NCBI GenBank assembly: GCA_036342255.1
Contig: JAZAUS010000002.1
Span: 1 to 64,000 of the forward strand
Length of the DNA: 64,000 nt
Direction of reading: 5' to 3'
Source: RUG11198 sp036342255
GTDB lineage: Bacteria > Bacillota_I > Bacilli_A > RF39 > UBA660
In this document: positions 46,367 to 54,179 of the stretch, one piece after another
Position numbering within the stretch: position 1 is the first letter of the stretch
How the letters are laid out: each line of letters starts with the position of its first letter
Translations under genes and position numbers: made by a program
The notes under the pieces: generated by a model
Database searches by the model: none
Seen by the model: only the letters and a program-made list of their open reading frames with translations
What the model was told of the DNA's origin: nothing

Positions 46367-47037
46367 AATTTTCTTATCTCCTTCTTTAAGGTTTTAACGA
46401 CTTCTTCATTTTCATTAGTATTAATTATTCTTTCAGGTAACTCTGATATTTTGGTATTGGTTTTCTTTTGTTTATCTATTTCTTCCCATAGATAGGTACT
46501 TCTATATAGGCAACCTTTAGAAAAATATTTTTCATATTTATCAGGTATAGAGGCTCTTTCATTAGGATTGCCATATGGTTTAAAATATGGAGCTTTATAG
46601 AGGCCGTTATTGGTATTAATCATAATACCGGAGCCTGCTATGCCAAAATAGAAGTCTCTTTCACATATTTGATCTATGACACTTGTTGACATTAAATAGT
46701 TGGTTATAAGGCCATATTTTAGATTTTGATTAAAAATATAATAGGCTTTACTGGTAGTTAGGGATGATATTATTCCTACTACTTTTATATTATATTTATT
46801 AAATCTATTAATAATATCTTTTAGTACATTACCTGAGAATACTACATCATCTGCTAATATTATTTGTTTTGCTTGTATTTGGTTAGATAATCTTGATATT
46901 TGGTAATCTAATGATTCACTGGTTCTAGATATTATTTCATTAGTACCATCTACTCTAGTGCAATCTAAAAAATAGATATTTTTTTCATCAGGCCTTATAT
47001 AAATTTTATCTAGAGTAACAATGGGGATAGTCACCAC
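46363..47037 (-). CDS. Phosphoribosyltransferase-like protein, main part of a possibly split gene
   Basis: A 224-aa frame. IILADDVVFSGNVLKDI matches the PRPP-binding loop of type I phosphoribosyltransferases, and RTSESLDYQISRLSNQIQ precedes it. The start is GTG 47037 with no clear ribosome binding site, inside the end of the upstream 81-codon frame. The upstream frame ends ...ISGDYPHCYSR and this one continues ...IPIVTLDKIYIRPDEK. A +1 slip at CCC-C would join them as GDYP-IVTLDKIY. So this is probably the C-terminal part of one protein. Confidence 0.6.
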   Translation of the reverse strand: MVTIPIVTLDKIYIRPDEKNIYFLDCTRVDGTNEIISRTSESLDYQISRLSNQIQAKQIILADDVVFSGNVLKDIINRFNKYNIKVVGIISSLTTSKAYYIFNQNLKYGLITNYLMSTSVIDQICERDFYFGIAGSGIMINTNNGLYKAPYFKPYGNPNERASIPDKYEKYFSKGCLYRSTYLWEEIDKQKKTNTKISELPERIINTNENEEVVKTLKKEIRKL

Positions 47038-47251
47038 TTATTAGGTTATTTACTTCTAACATTTCTTCTTCTGTAATTATAGTTACATTACTATTAAATA
47101 TTTTATTTACATCCCTTTTAAAATCTTCTCTTATGGTATTAATTACTATATTGTTTGGTATAAATTTATATTCATAATTATAGGCATTTACGCCTTTTAA
47201 TATTCTTTTTATGTCATTACTAAAGACAATTCCTTTATTTATTTTTTTCAT
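47006..47251 (-). CDS. N-terminal part of the phosphoribosyltransferase-like gene
   Basis: An 81-aa frame overlapping the next by 32 nt, with AGGAGATTATT placing its ATG at 47251 (GAGGAG site). It opens MKKINKGIVFSNDIKRILK and is mixed helix/strand. It has no recognisable motif alone. It is preceded by an attenuator-like leader at 47284-47499. Read with a +1 slip at CCC-C near 47020 it would give a single ~300-aa protein. Whether the break is biological, a mutation or an assembly error cannot be told here. Confidence 0.6.
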   Translation of the reverse strand: MKKINKGIVFSNDIKRILKGVNAYNYEYKFIPNNIVINTIREDFKRDVNKIFNSNVTIITEEEMLEVNNLISGDYPHCYSR

Positions 47252-47283
47252 AATAATCTCCTCTTTCTTATATTTATTTAATT

Positions 47284-47314
47284 AAAAAAGCTATACAAGT
47301 AGTACTTGTATAGC
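47284..47314 (-). terminator. Attenuator terminator in the phosphoribosyltransferase leader
   Basis: On the minus strand, GCTATACAAGT/ACTTGTATAGC (11 bp, 3-nt loop) followed by six T, about 33 nt before the ATG at 47251. Its left arm can pair instead with 47333-47349. Confidence 0.8.
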
Positions 47315-47332
47315 ATAATAGTTTTATTTATA

Positions 47333-47364
47333 GCTAGATACAAGCACTACAAATAGCACTTGTA
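47333..47364 (-). promoter_or_regulatory. Anti-antiterminator and antiterminator arms
   Basis: Region 2 (47354-47364) and region 3 (47333-47349) pair with each other over 11 bp (two G-U). Region 3 can instead pair with 47300-47314 (about 15 bp, one bulge), which would break the terminator. Region 2 can pair with the leader-ORF codons at 47391-47398 (8 bp). Confidence 0.7.
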
Positions 47365-47376
47365 CCTACGACAGGG

Positions 47377-47445
47377 TCAATGTCGTATTAACAAGTGCAG
47401 ACTATTATGATGATGATTAAATTGTATTATATATAATTTAATCAT
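47377..47445 (-). CDS. 22-codon His-rich leader peptide
   Basis: ATG 47445 with GGAAGG six bases upstream, ending in TGA at 47377. The peptide has five His in 22 residues, three in a row (positions 11-13), plus positions 17 and 22. The stop lies in the loop of a 6-bp hairpin (ACGACA/TGTCGT). The position between promoter and attenuator is what a ribosome-mediated attenuation peptide needs. Too short for a homology call. Confidence 0.6.
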   Translation of the reverse strand: MIKLYIIQFNHHHNSLHLLIRH

Positions 47446-47470
47446 AATAATCCTTCCTTTCGTTGCAGTG

Positions 47471-47499
47471 ATTATAGCATATAATATACTTTAAGTCAA
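47471..47499 (-). promoter_or_regulatory. Strong promoter of the phosphoribosyltransferase/LOG operon
   Basis: On the minus strand, TTGACT, 17-nt spacer, TATAAT with TGC just before it (extended -10). It overlaps the stop codon of the upstream gene. Transcription would start near 47464, giving a ~210-nt leader. Confidence 0.85.
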
Positions 47500-48056
47500 T
47501 TTTTTATGCATATATCTTCAGCATCCCAGTTATTAAAATTAGGTTTTAAAGATAGTCTTTTTGCTCTGCTTTCTTTTCTTTTTTTACTTACATCTATATT
47601 TCTAATATTATCAAGAGCTATCTCATAATATTTAATGGCAGTTAAATCATTAATATTAGGATATACTTCTTTTAATTTAAAATATATAGCCTGAGCTAAA
47701 CTTAAATCACATTTATTTCCAGTATTAATACCATCAATTCTACTATGATGATTTTTTAAATAGTCATACATTATTTTATTTTTAAGTGAAAGATCATCTC
47801 TATTTTCATCTAAAACGCTTTCATCTAAACCGCACTTAATACATCCACAACGTTTATTTTTATCATCATAAACTTTTGAATATACTAATACATGCTTACA
47901 TAAATCATATTGTTCATTGCATAAGCTATAATTTAACATCTTCTTTAATTCTATATATTTTTTTACATTTTTATCTTCTTCAAGTAGTTTTATCTCATTC
48001 TTTATTTTTTTCCTTATCTCTTTCATTTTAGTATATTCATTATCCAATTCTTTCAT
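47496..48056 (-). CDS. Hypothetical protein with Cys cluster
   Basis: A 186-aa unrecognised protein. A helical charged N-terminus (MKELDNEYTKMKEIRKKIKN...) is followed by CKHVLVYSKVYDDKNKRCGCIKCGL, i.e. C-x-H ... CxCxxC, plausibly a small zinc-binding knuckle, and a basic C-terminus. The protein at 50415-51563 has a similar C..H..C-x2-C arrangement (RHFFVKLEDELKCMCCGAT), suggesting a shared zinc motif. First gene of the accessory region. Function unknown. Confidence 0.55.
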   Translation of the reverse strand: MKELDNEYTKMKEIRKKIKNEIKLLEEDKNVKKYIELKKMLNYSLCNEQYDLCKHVLVYSKVYDDKNKRCGCIKCGLDESVLDENRDDLSLKNKIMYDYLKNHHSRIDGINTGNKCDLSLAQAIYFKLKEVYPNINDLTAIKYYEIALDNIRNIDVSKKRKESRAKRLSLKPNFNNWDAEDICIKN

Positions 48057-48188
48057 TTAAAATTCCTCCAATTATAAATACTATTATAAATATTTCTCGT
48101 TTCTAATGTTTTTACCATTTCTACAAATATATCAATTTTATTTCTAGAATTGATATTTATTAGTAAATAGAAGAAAAGTTAAACCAAA

Positions 48189-49220
48189 TTATTTACGGCG
48201 CAAGCGACAAAGCGGCTTATACTTCATCCGATTTCTTCTTTCCAAATACAGTCTTTTTTCTTCTTGAAGTTTTTCTCTTGTAATAGGTGAATCATTTTGT
48301 ACCACACTATCATCATATTTTGAACTTAAAGATTGTAATTGTTCTAGATATGGTTTAATTTCTAGTAATACCTCATGTAATTGTTCTTTACTTTCTACAT
48401 TTTTTAAACTTTCTATAATTTTACTTGTAATATCATATTGAGAATATAAATCATCAACACCAATACTCAAATCAACAGAATTTCTTATACTATCACATTC
48501 TTCCTGTTTTTCTTTCTTTAAGCTTACAATTCTATCAAATGTAAACTCTTTAGTTATATCTTCTGGTAATTTTTTATAATCAAATAATAAACTATTAACT
48601 GTAATTTTTTTCCCATATTTCGAAAGTTCGCATTTTGAAATGTCGCCTAAGGAAACATCGGCAACTATTTCATAATTAGAACCAGTTGTTCTATATTCAA
48701 CGATATCGCTTCGATAATTAGGAATTGCCTCCATATTATCTAGATATGATATGCTAAAATTCTCATTAAGTTTTGTATATATTTTATACTCATTATTAGT
48801 GAAATCCAATTCTTCATTAAATTCTAATCTATCAAAACCTAATTTATTAATTTGTTCTAATAAAGAAAGTATTCTTTCTAAATCTTTTTGATGGTTTGTA
48901 ATATACTTATAGAAGAAATCTACACTAGATTCCTCGTTTGAATTACCATAACAATCATTAATAAATTCACCTATACTATAAAATTTATTTATTATATCTA
49001 TAACTGATTTATTATCTTTATAGAATCTTTTAATTATTTTTGAGCCAACAACAAAATGGCCATTAGATATTTTACATAAATTATATACTATATCACTGTA
49101 ATCTTCTTCTTTTATCAATCTTGTTAAATTTTTAGTAAATTCATCATAATCATTTAATATATGACATAATGCAATTAGATTATTTACTTGAATTGATATT
49201 GTTTTCTCTTCTTTTTCCAT
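48189..49220 (-). CDS. Hypothetical protein
   Basis: A 343-aa unrecognised soluble protein, helical and acidic in the N-terminal half with a beta-rich centre (RTTGSNYEIVADVSLGD), and ending in a strongly basic tail (LERRNRMKYKPLCRLRRK). A matching KPLxR tail-like stretch occurs at about 53289-53320. GAGGAGG precedes ATG 49220. No membrane segment. No function can be assigned. Confidence 0.5.
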   Translation of the reverse strand: MEKEEKTISIQVNNLIALCHILNDYDEFTKNLTRLIKEEDYSDIVYNLCKISNGHFVVGSKIIKRFYKDNKSVIDIINKFYSIGEFINDCYGNSNEESSVDFFYKYITNHQKDLERILSLLEQINKLGFDRLEFNEELDFTNNEYKIYTKLNENFSISYLDNMEAIPNYRSDIVEYRTTGSNYEIVADVSLGDISKCELSKYGKKITVNSLLFDYKKLPEDITKEFTFDRIVSLKKEKQEECDSIRNSVDLSIGVDDLYSQYDITSKIIESLKNVESKEQLHEVLLEIKPYLEQLQSLSSKYDDSVVQNDSPITREKLQEEKRLYLERRNRMKYKPLCRLRRK

Positions 49221-49372
49221 AAAACCTCCTCATTTCGATAATTTATTATATTATTATATAATTAATTAGTCAATCACTTGATTAGGGTATTATTATTTAG
49301 TTTTCTTTTTTTCATTTGAATAATTAAATTCTAGATAGAGTTTATTGCTCTTTATGTCTTTTTCTTATAAAC

Positions 49373-49399
49373 AAAAAAAATCAATCATTTCTGATTGAT
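49373..49399 (-). terminator. Terminator of the GNAT gene at 49461
   Basis: ATCAATCA/TGATTGAT stem with seven T on the minus strand; part of the left ~66-bp direct repeat. Confidence 0.8.
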
Positions 49400-49445
49400 A
49401 TCTTTCTAAATAATTCGAATAGTTCGAACAGATTCGTCAATAGTG
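49379..49445. repeat. Left copy of ~66-bp direct repeat
   Basis: Near-identical to 54851-54916, differing at about three positions and one indel. The core TTCGAATAGTTCGAACAGAT + TCGTCAAT is at 49414-49441. It contains the GTTCGAA-CTA-TTCGAAC inverted repeat and a terminator. Right copy touches tRNA-Thr. Confidence 0.75.
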
Positions 49446-49460
49446 TAATGCCGTAAATAT

Positions 49461-49931
49461 CTACAACTTCTTATTAAGGACTTTTGGATTATTAAAAATT
49501 ATTTCTGGACTATAATATTTATTAGTAGTTTCTGTTGCTACCCACCCATAATCTTTAATAATTTTTGAAAATTCATCTAATCTTTTTTCTGGAATAGTTA
49601 TTAATGGTTTTTCAGTACCTAAATACTCATATGAATCCTCTAGTATCAATTTAGAATAACCTTTTTTACGATAGTCTTCATTTATTAAAAGTGTACATAT
49701 TTTAGATTCATCTTCAGTTTTTTTTAACATCGATAAACCTACTATTTGAAAACCATCTAAATAAAATATAGCTTCACCATTTCCCGTTATTATTCTTGGT
49801 AAATTTTTTTGATAATACCATTTATAATATTCTGGATACTGAAGTTTATTATAGTCAGTTAATAAATAAATCTCGTTAACAGCTTTAGAAAAATTTTTAT
49901 CTTTCATATTGCTTAATATATATTTTTCCAT
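49461..49931 (-). CDS. GNAT-family N-acetyltransferase
   Basis: A 156-aa GNAT protein: ICTLLINEDYRKKGYSKLILEDSYEYLGTEKP carries the acetyl-CoA loop (R-K-K-G-Y-S-K), and LDEFSKIIKDYGW is the usual last helix. Short but complete. Flanked by the ~66-bp repeat, with its own promoter. The acceptor is unknown. Confidence 0.8.
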   Translation of the reverse strand: MEKYILSNMKDKNFSKAVNEIYLLTDYNKLQYPEYYKWYYQKNLPRIITGNGEAIFYLDGFQIVGLSMLKKTEDESKICTLLINEDYRKKGYSKLILEDSYEYLGTEKPLITIPEKRLDEFSKIIKDYGWVATETTNKYYSPEIIFNNPKVLNKKL

Positions 49932-49949
49932 AGTACACCTCGGTTTTAT

Positions 49950-49977
49950 ATTATAACATAATCATATGTTATTTCAA
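49950..49977 (-). promoter_or_regulatory. Promoter of the GNAT gene with an internal inverted repeat
   Basis: On the minus strand TTGAAA, 16-nt spacer, TATAAT. A perfect 7-bp inverted repeat TAACATA-ATCA-TATGTTA (49954-49971) fills the spacer and overlaps the -10, an operator-like arrangement. Confidence 0.6.
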
Positions 49978-50413
49978 TATTTTATTTTATCAAAATATCT
50001 GTTATTCATTTATATTATTGTAATATTTATACAATAGTTTTTACAAGAATATTTAGTTAGTTTAGGTACTATTATCCTTTAACTTTAATAAAAGTGTATA
50101 GAGATGAAGTTATGAGAAAATAAGAGAAATATCTTTGTACTATCATATATTTATTATATAAGATATTTCTTCACATATACAAAATAACAAAAAAAGAACT
50201 TTTTGAAAGCTCTCTATATGAAGTTCGAATAATTCGAACAGATTCGTCAATGATACATGTGAAGAAAAAGTTGAATACCTTTTCTTGTAAACTTTATTAG
50301 GTAGTAATAAATTATTACCTAATATAAATATACTACATTTTAAGTAAATGTTACAAAAAATAGTAAAAATATATAATTATATGTTAAAATATATACATAA
50401 GGGAGGTTTTTAA
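49978..50413. other. Gene-free stretch, partly structured
   Basis: No gene seen. It holds: a GAAATATCTT/AAGATATTTC hairpin; CTTCACAT at 50170-50177 that can pair with ATGTGAAG at 50256-50263, enclosing a GAACTT/AAGTTC minus-strand terminator-like hairpin and the third copy of the 28-bp repeat core (50224-50251); and a GGTAGTAATAAATTATTACC hairpin (50310-50331). Possibly a structured RNA or recombination site. Confidence 0.4.
50224..50251. repeat. Third copy of the 28-bp repeat core
   Basis: TTCGAATAATTCGAACAGAT + TCGTCAAT, one base different from the cores at 49414-49441 and 54885-54912. Confidence 0.75.
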
Positions 50414-50414
50414 T

Positions 50415-51563
50415 TTGAAAAGTGTTGATGAATTTGTAAGAAAAGATTGGACTTGGCCTGAAACTCTTAATGGTCAAATTGAAAATTATAAAGAATTAAA
50501 TGACAGAATTGAAGATTGTTTATCTAGAAAAGAACAATATGATAAATTAATTAGTGAAGAAAAGAATAATGAAGAAAATGGGAAATTAAGCTTTAAAGAA
50601 CAATGGGGGTTATATAGTATTGTTGATAATTTGATAAGAAAAAGTTCTAGTAATTGTACTTATTTAGGCGTAGATTTACTAGATTTAAGGCGACGATTAA
50701 AAAATGTTTATAAAGAAGTTTATGATTATGTTAGAATTAAGGATGAATTAAGAAGTCTTAGAGAAGAAAAACATAAAATATTAACTGAATATATTACTTT
50801 TAATATTTTTTATAAAGATTTTTTTAATGAACGTTGTGTAGACAGACACTTTTTTGTTAAATTAGAAGACGAATTAAAATGTATGTGTTGTGGTGCAACA
50901 ACAAAAGATTATCCTTTGAGTAAAGAAGAACTAGATTTTTTAACATTATGTGCAGAAAATCAAGGAATATTATTAAAAGAAGTAACTAAAAATGATTTTC
51001 CTTTATTACAAGTTCTTATGGAAGAACAAGATTATTATAGAAGTTTGAGAGAACCTTTAGATGTTGACAATGAATATTATTTATCAATAGCTGAAGAACA
51101 ATGGTTAGAAGACGAAGCAGAAATACCACATTTAAGAGTACAAATTAGAATAGCACATTTACTTGATTCACAAAAATATGATAGTGAAGATATTAAAGTC
51201 ACTAATCCAAAATACTTATCTGATGAAAAATCAAAAAAATTATTATTAGAAGTTGAAAAAGAATTGGGAAGAATTCAAGGAATTGATTCTAGATTTAAAG
51301 ATTTAATGATGGAAGAATGTAAAACTGCAAAATATGAAATATTAATTTTATCAGGAGCACATATCCCAACTTTATTAGAACAAGCACAAAATGAAGATGA
51401 AAAAGTTGCATTAACAAAAGCATATTATAATATTTCAAATCAAGAATTTAGAGATAATAGTAACTATTTTGATTCAAGATGGGATGCACTTTCATATGAT
51501 TGCATAACTGCTAATCCTGAAATTAACAATAGAATATTACAAATGAAGATAAGAAGAAAATAA
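50415..51563 (+). CDS. Hypothetical protein with CxxC pair
   Basis: A 382-aa unrecognised soluble protein starting at TTG 50415 (GGGAGG upstream). Helical N-terminus with repeated Glu/Lys, then CVDRHFFVKLEDELKCMCCGATTKDY, a possible zinc-binding pair similar to that in the protein at 47496. The C-terminal half is acidic and ends in a short basic tail (QMKIRRK). Followed by the first copy of a ~190-bp trailer repeated after the next gene. Function unknown. Confidence 0.5.
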   Translation: MKSVDEFVRKDWTWPETLNGQIENYKELNDRIEDCLSRKEQYDKLISEEKNNEENGKLSFKEQWGLYSIVDNLIRKSSSNCTYLGVDLLDLRRRLKNVYKEVYDYVRIKDELRSLREEKHKILTEYITFNIFYKDFFNERCVDRHFFVKLEDELKCMCCGATTKDYPLSKEELDFLTLCAENQGILLKEVTKNDFPLLQVLMEEQDYYRSLREPLDVDNEYYLSIAEEQWLEDEAEIPHLRVQIRIAHLLDSQKYDSEDIKVTNPKYLSDEKSKKLLLEVEKELGRIQGIDSRFKDLMMEECKTAKYEILILSGAHIPTLLEQAQNEDEKVALTKAYYNISNQEFRDNSNYFDSRWDALSYDCITANPEINNRILQMKIRRK

Positions 51564-51564
51564 C

Positions 51565-51790
51565 TGCAATTTATTGTAATTAAAAAATACATAATTTTGC
51601 TTTAACAAAAAGTTCATACTTAATTATATTTTAGGATTTTAAAAGAAACTTTCACTTTGTACTCCTATTAAATCTGCCAATAAAAAGTATGTTTTATCTA
51701 TTGTATATAGATATTATCGACAAGCGAATGCTTGTCTTTTTAAATATCAAAATCCTTGTCATGCAATAGTTTTATTAATAGATATACTAT
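51565..51790. repeat. Trailer element, copy 1
   Basis: The ~190-bp 3' trailer of this gene resembles that after 52936. The last ~65 bp (from GACAAGCGAATGCTTGTCTTTTT at 51719 to about 51785) is nearly identical. The upstream part is diverged but alignable. Confidence 0.65.
51719..51741 (+). terminator. Terminator of the gene at 50415
   Basis: GACAAGC-GAAT-GCTTGTC stem-loop with five T; part of trailer copy 1. Confidence 0.85.
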
Positions 51791-51794
51791 ATTT

Positions 51795-51844
51795 TAAGGA
51801 AAAACAATAAAAAATATATTTTTCCTTAGAAAATATGATATAAT
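51795..51844 (+). promoter_or_regulatory. Promoter of the gene at 51875 with inverted repeat
   Basis: TATAAT at 51839-51844, preceded by a perfect 10-bp inverted repeat TAAGGAAAAA/TTTTTCCTTA (51795-51804 and 51819-51828) in the place of a -35 box. Could be an operator. Confidence 0.5.
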
Positions 51845-51874
51845 AGCTTTACTTTCGTTAAGGGGGAAGATAAT

Positions 51875-52936
51875 ATGTTTATACCAGTAGTGCCATTTGT
51901 ACCACATACAACTGTAATTAATAAGACAATAGTATATAATGATATAGTATTACCACTTAAAGATTTAGGTAATAATTTAAAAATTTGTAGTATTAGTAAT
52001 ATTAGTGAATATTCATTAGAAAGTTGCCTAAAAAAAATATTTGAATCTAATCCTGATGTAATATTTAATACAATTCAATATTCAAAAGAAGGTAAAAAGA
52101 TATATTTTTATACTGATAAAGCTGTATCTACACAAGCTTGGGAAGAAAGCAAAATTACTAAATACAAACCATTAAGCAATAGTGAAGAAATTATAAAAGA
52201 AGTTGATGAATTATTTACTCAAGAAAGAATTAAAGATACTGATTGTATATCATTATATGATATTGCAAATCTAATAAAAATATTTGACAATAAATACAAA
52301 TATATAAAAGAAAGATATCAAGAACATTTTTATAATATTAATCCAAGTATTATAATTTATAATTTTGATTATAAAAAGAAGCAATTAAGAATCGAATTTA
52401 AAAATGACGAAATATTTTTTGCAAAACAAAATGATGATTTATATGTTGTTGAAAGTGAATCATTACATTATCAAGAATTATTAACTCTTATAGGAAAAGA
52501 ATTATCAGAGCTTTATGATGAATTAATAAAGTTCCATGATTTTAAAAATCAATCTGCTTATGAAATAAAAGCATTAAATTCTAATTTCTTAGTTTATATA
52601 GGGCAGTATGGTGTTGATATTCATGTCGATAAACGATCTAATAGATTTTCCAAAGATTTTAGTTTATCATCCCATAGTTATAAAAAGGAATATTATTATG
52701 AATGTAATTCAACTTCAGTTATAACAGCACTTAAAGGAAAAGAAGATGAGATATTTAAAAGAATATTTGTAAAAATTGATGATTGCCCTGAATGGAGCAA
52801 AACAATATTATATCAAATGAGACAAGATCAATTAGAAGAAGAAAAAAGATTAGAAGAAAAACAACTTTATAAAGAAATGAAAAGGCAAAAAAGATTAGAA
52901 TTAAAAAGAAAGATTTTTCCTTGGATGAATAAATAA
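51875..52936 (+). CDS. Hypothetical protein
   Basis: A 353-aa unrecognised protein with mixed fold: opening MFIPVVPFVPHTTVINKTIV without a signal peptide, a central acidic helical part, and a highly basic, Glu/Lys coiled C-terminus (RQDQLEEEKRLEEKQLYKEM). AAGGGGGAAGAT precedes ATG 51875. Followed by trailer copy 2. No family recognised. Confidence 0.5.
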   Translation: MFIPVVPFVPHTTVINKTIVYNDIVLPLKDLGNNLKICSISNISEYSLESCLKKIFESNPDVIFNTIQYSKEGKKIYFYTDKAVSTQAWEESKITKYKPLSNSEEIIKEVDELFTQERIKDTDCISLYDIANLIKIFDNKYKYIKERYQEHFYNINPSIIIYNFDYKKKQLRIEFKNDEIFFAKQNDDLYVVESESLHYQELLTLIGKELSELYDELIKFHDFKNQSAYEIKALNSNFLVYIGQYGVDIHVDKRSNRFSKDFSLSSHSYKKEYYYECNSTSVITALKGKEDEIFKRIFVKIDDCPEWSKTILYQMRQDQLEEEKRLEEKQLYKEMKRQKRLELKRKIFPWMNK

Positions 52937-53395
52937 TAGTCAAGCATGTTTCTGTTTGCGATTGCAAATAAAAGTGGCAATAGATTTTAAAAAAACATAT
53001 TTTTGATTGATTGTTTAATTAAGCTTTAAGGTTTCAAAAGGGAATATTCCCTTTGCACACACCATTTTGACTCTATCAAATGAAAAATATGTTACTCTAT
53101 TAGAAATAGAATATTATATGACAAGCGAATGCTTGTCTTTTTAAATATCAAAATCCTTGTCATACCATAGTTTTATAAAAGATATAATCATTCTCACTTT
53201 CTTTCTTAAACAACAAAAAAAACTAACATTTCTAGTTAGTTCATTTATTGCATCTCGGATAAGTTGTCCGAGTTTACTATCATAATGGTGCGAACGACGA
53301 AGTGGTTTACAACTCTTTGGCATAAAGACGATTGATTTATATCAATCACTACATTCATTTTACCAAAGAATAGAAAAAGTAGCAATAACTTTTAT
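52937..53395. other. Gene-free stretch with trailer copy 2 and small hairpins
   Basis: No convincing gene. It contains the trailer copy ending at the terminator 53120-53142, an AACTAAC/GTTAGTT minus-strand terminator (53215-53241), a CTCGGA/TCCGAG hairpin (about 53253-53271) and a GATTGAT/ATCAATC hairpin near 53330-53345. A minus-strand frame of 60 codons at 53141-53323 lacks a ribosome binding site. Confidence 0.45.
53120..53142 (+). terminator. Terminator of the gene at 51875 (trailer copy 2)
   Basis: GACAAGC-GAAT-GCTTGTC stem with five T, identical to the terminator at 51719-51741. Confidence 0.85.
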
Positions 53396-53404
53396 GCTAC
53401 TTTG
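53374..53404 (-). terminator. Terminator of the gene at 53397 (copy 2 of a repeated element)
   Basis: AGTAGCA/TGCTACT stem and flanking CTATTCTTTGGTAAAAT; same element as at 45816-45846. Confidence 0.75.
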
Positions 53405-54104
53405 ATTCTTTTTTTCTTCCTAATACTTTTTGTTTTGCTTTTTGCAATTGTTCTTTTTCTTTTTGGTACATTTGCTCTTCAATAATTTTTATATTTTTTT
53501 GTTCCTCAGATTCAATTTTATCAATGTCTTCTTTACTACTTACTTTTATAAAAGAATCTCTAAGTTGACTATAACAATCAGAATTTGGTAGTAATGTATT
53601 TGGATCAACTGTAAATATTAATTTTTGATTATTTAATCTATATGAATATATTTCTTTTTCAACATATAATTTAATTTCATCTGGATTTTCATCATCTTTA
53701 TATATATCTATAATAGTACCTTCTAACCAATTAGCTTCTTTTAGCATACTATTATCTTTTATAGAATAAATACCTCCACAACGATATCGACCAGTGTTGC
53801 CCCAATAAGTGAACATTATCCTATCATCAGAAATAAAATAAAATTGACTAAATCTTTCAGAAAATAATTTTATAAACTTAGATTTTTGTAGTTTATATCT
53901 TACTATTTCGAAATCATCATAATTTGCTCTTCTAAAAACAAGAAACTCATCGTCTGTGACTTGTTCAAAACCTATAATGTGATTCAAAAAATAAATTTCT
54001 TCATTTTCCTTATCTATAAGTTTGTAAGAATTATAATTTTCTTTATCAATTTCAACGATTTTCCATCTTTTTTCATCTGCTTTTGTTTCATATAATCTAC
54101 TCAT
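53397..54104 (-). CDS. Hypothetical beta-rich protein
   Basis: A 235-aa unrecognised protein with many short beta strands (SRLYETKADEKRWKIVEIDK..., FYFISDDRIMFTYWGNTGRYR), resembling a small propeller-like or sandwich fold, then a Lys/Glu helical tail (EEQMYQKEKEQLQKAKQKVL). No signal or membrane segment. GGAGG before ATG 54104. Function unknown. Confidence 0.5.
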   Translation of the reverse strand: MSRLYETKADEKRWKIVEIDKENYNSYKLIDKENEEIYFLNHIIGFEQVTDDEFLVFRRANYDDFEIVRYKLQKSKFIKLFSERFSQFYFISDDRIMFTYWGNTGRYRCGGIYSIKDNSMLKEANWLEGTIIDIYKDDENPDEIKLYVEKEIYSYRLNNQKLIFTVDPNTLLPNSDCYSQLRDSFIKVSSKEDIDKIESEEQKNIKIIEEQMYQKEKEQLQKAKQKVLGRKKESK

Positions 54105-54179
54105 AGTATCCCTCCTGTTTAATTAGCATATATTATAACATAACTTTTTGGCTTTTCATACTACAATTATTTTTTTTTA

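Noticed and set aside
47290..47314. T-box or other tRNA-sensing riboswitch
   Set aside because: No T-box consensus or specifier loop recognised; a translated leader fits better.
53141..53323. 60-codon minus-strand frame, similar at its start to the tail of the 48189 gene
   Set aside because: No ribosome binding site, overlaps terminator hairpins. Kept only as a possible relic.
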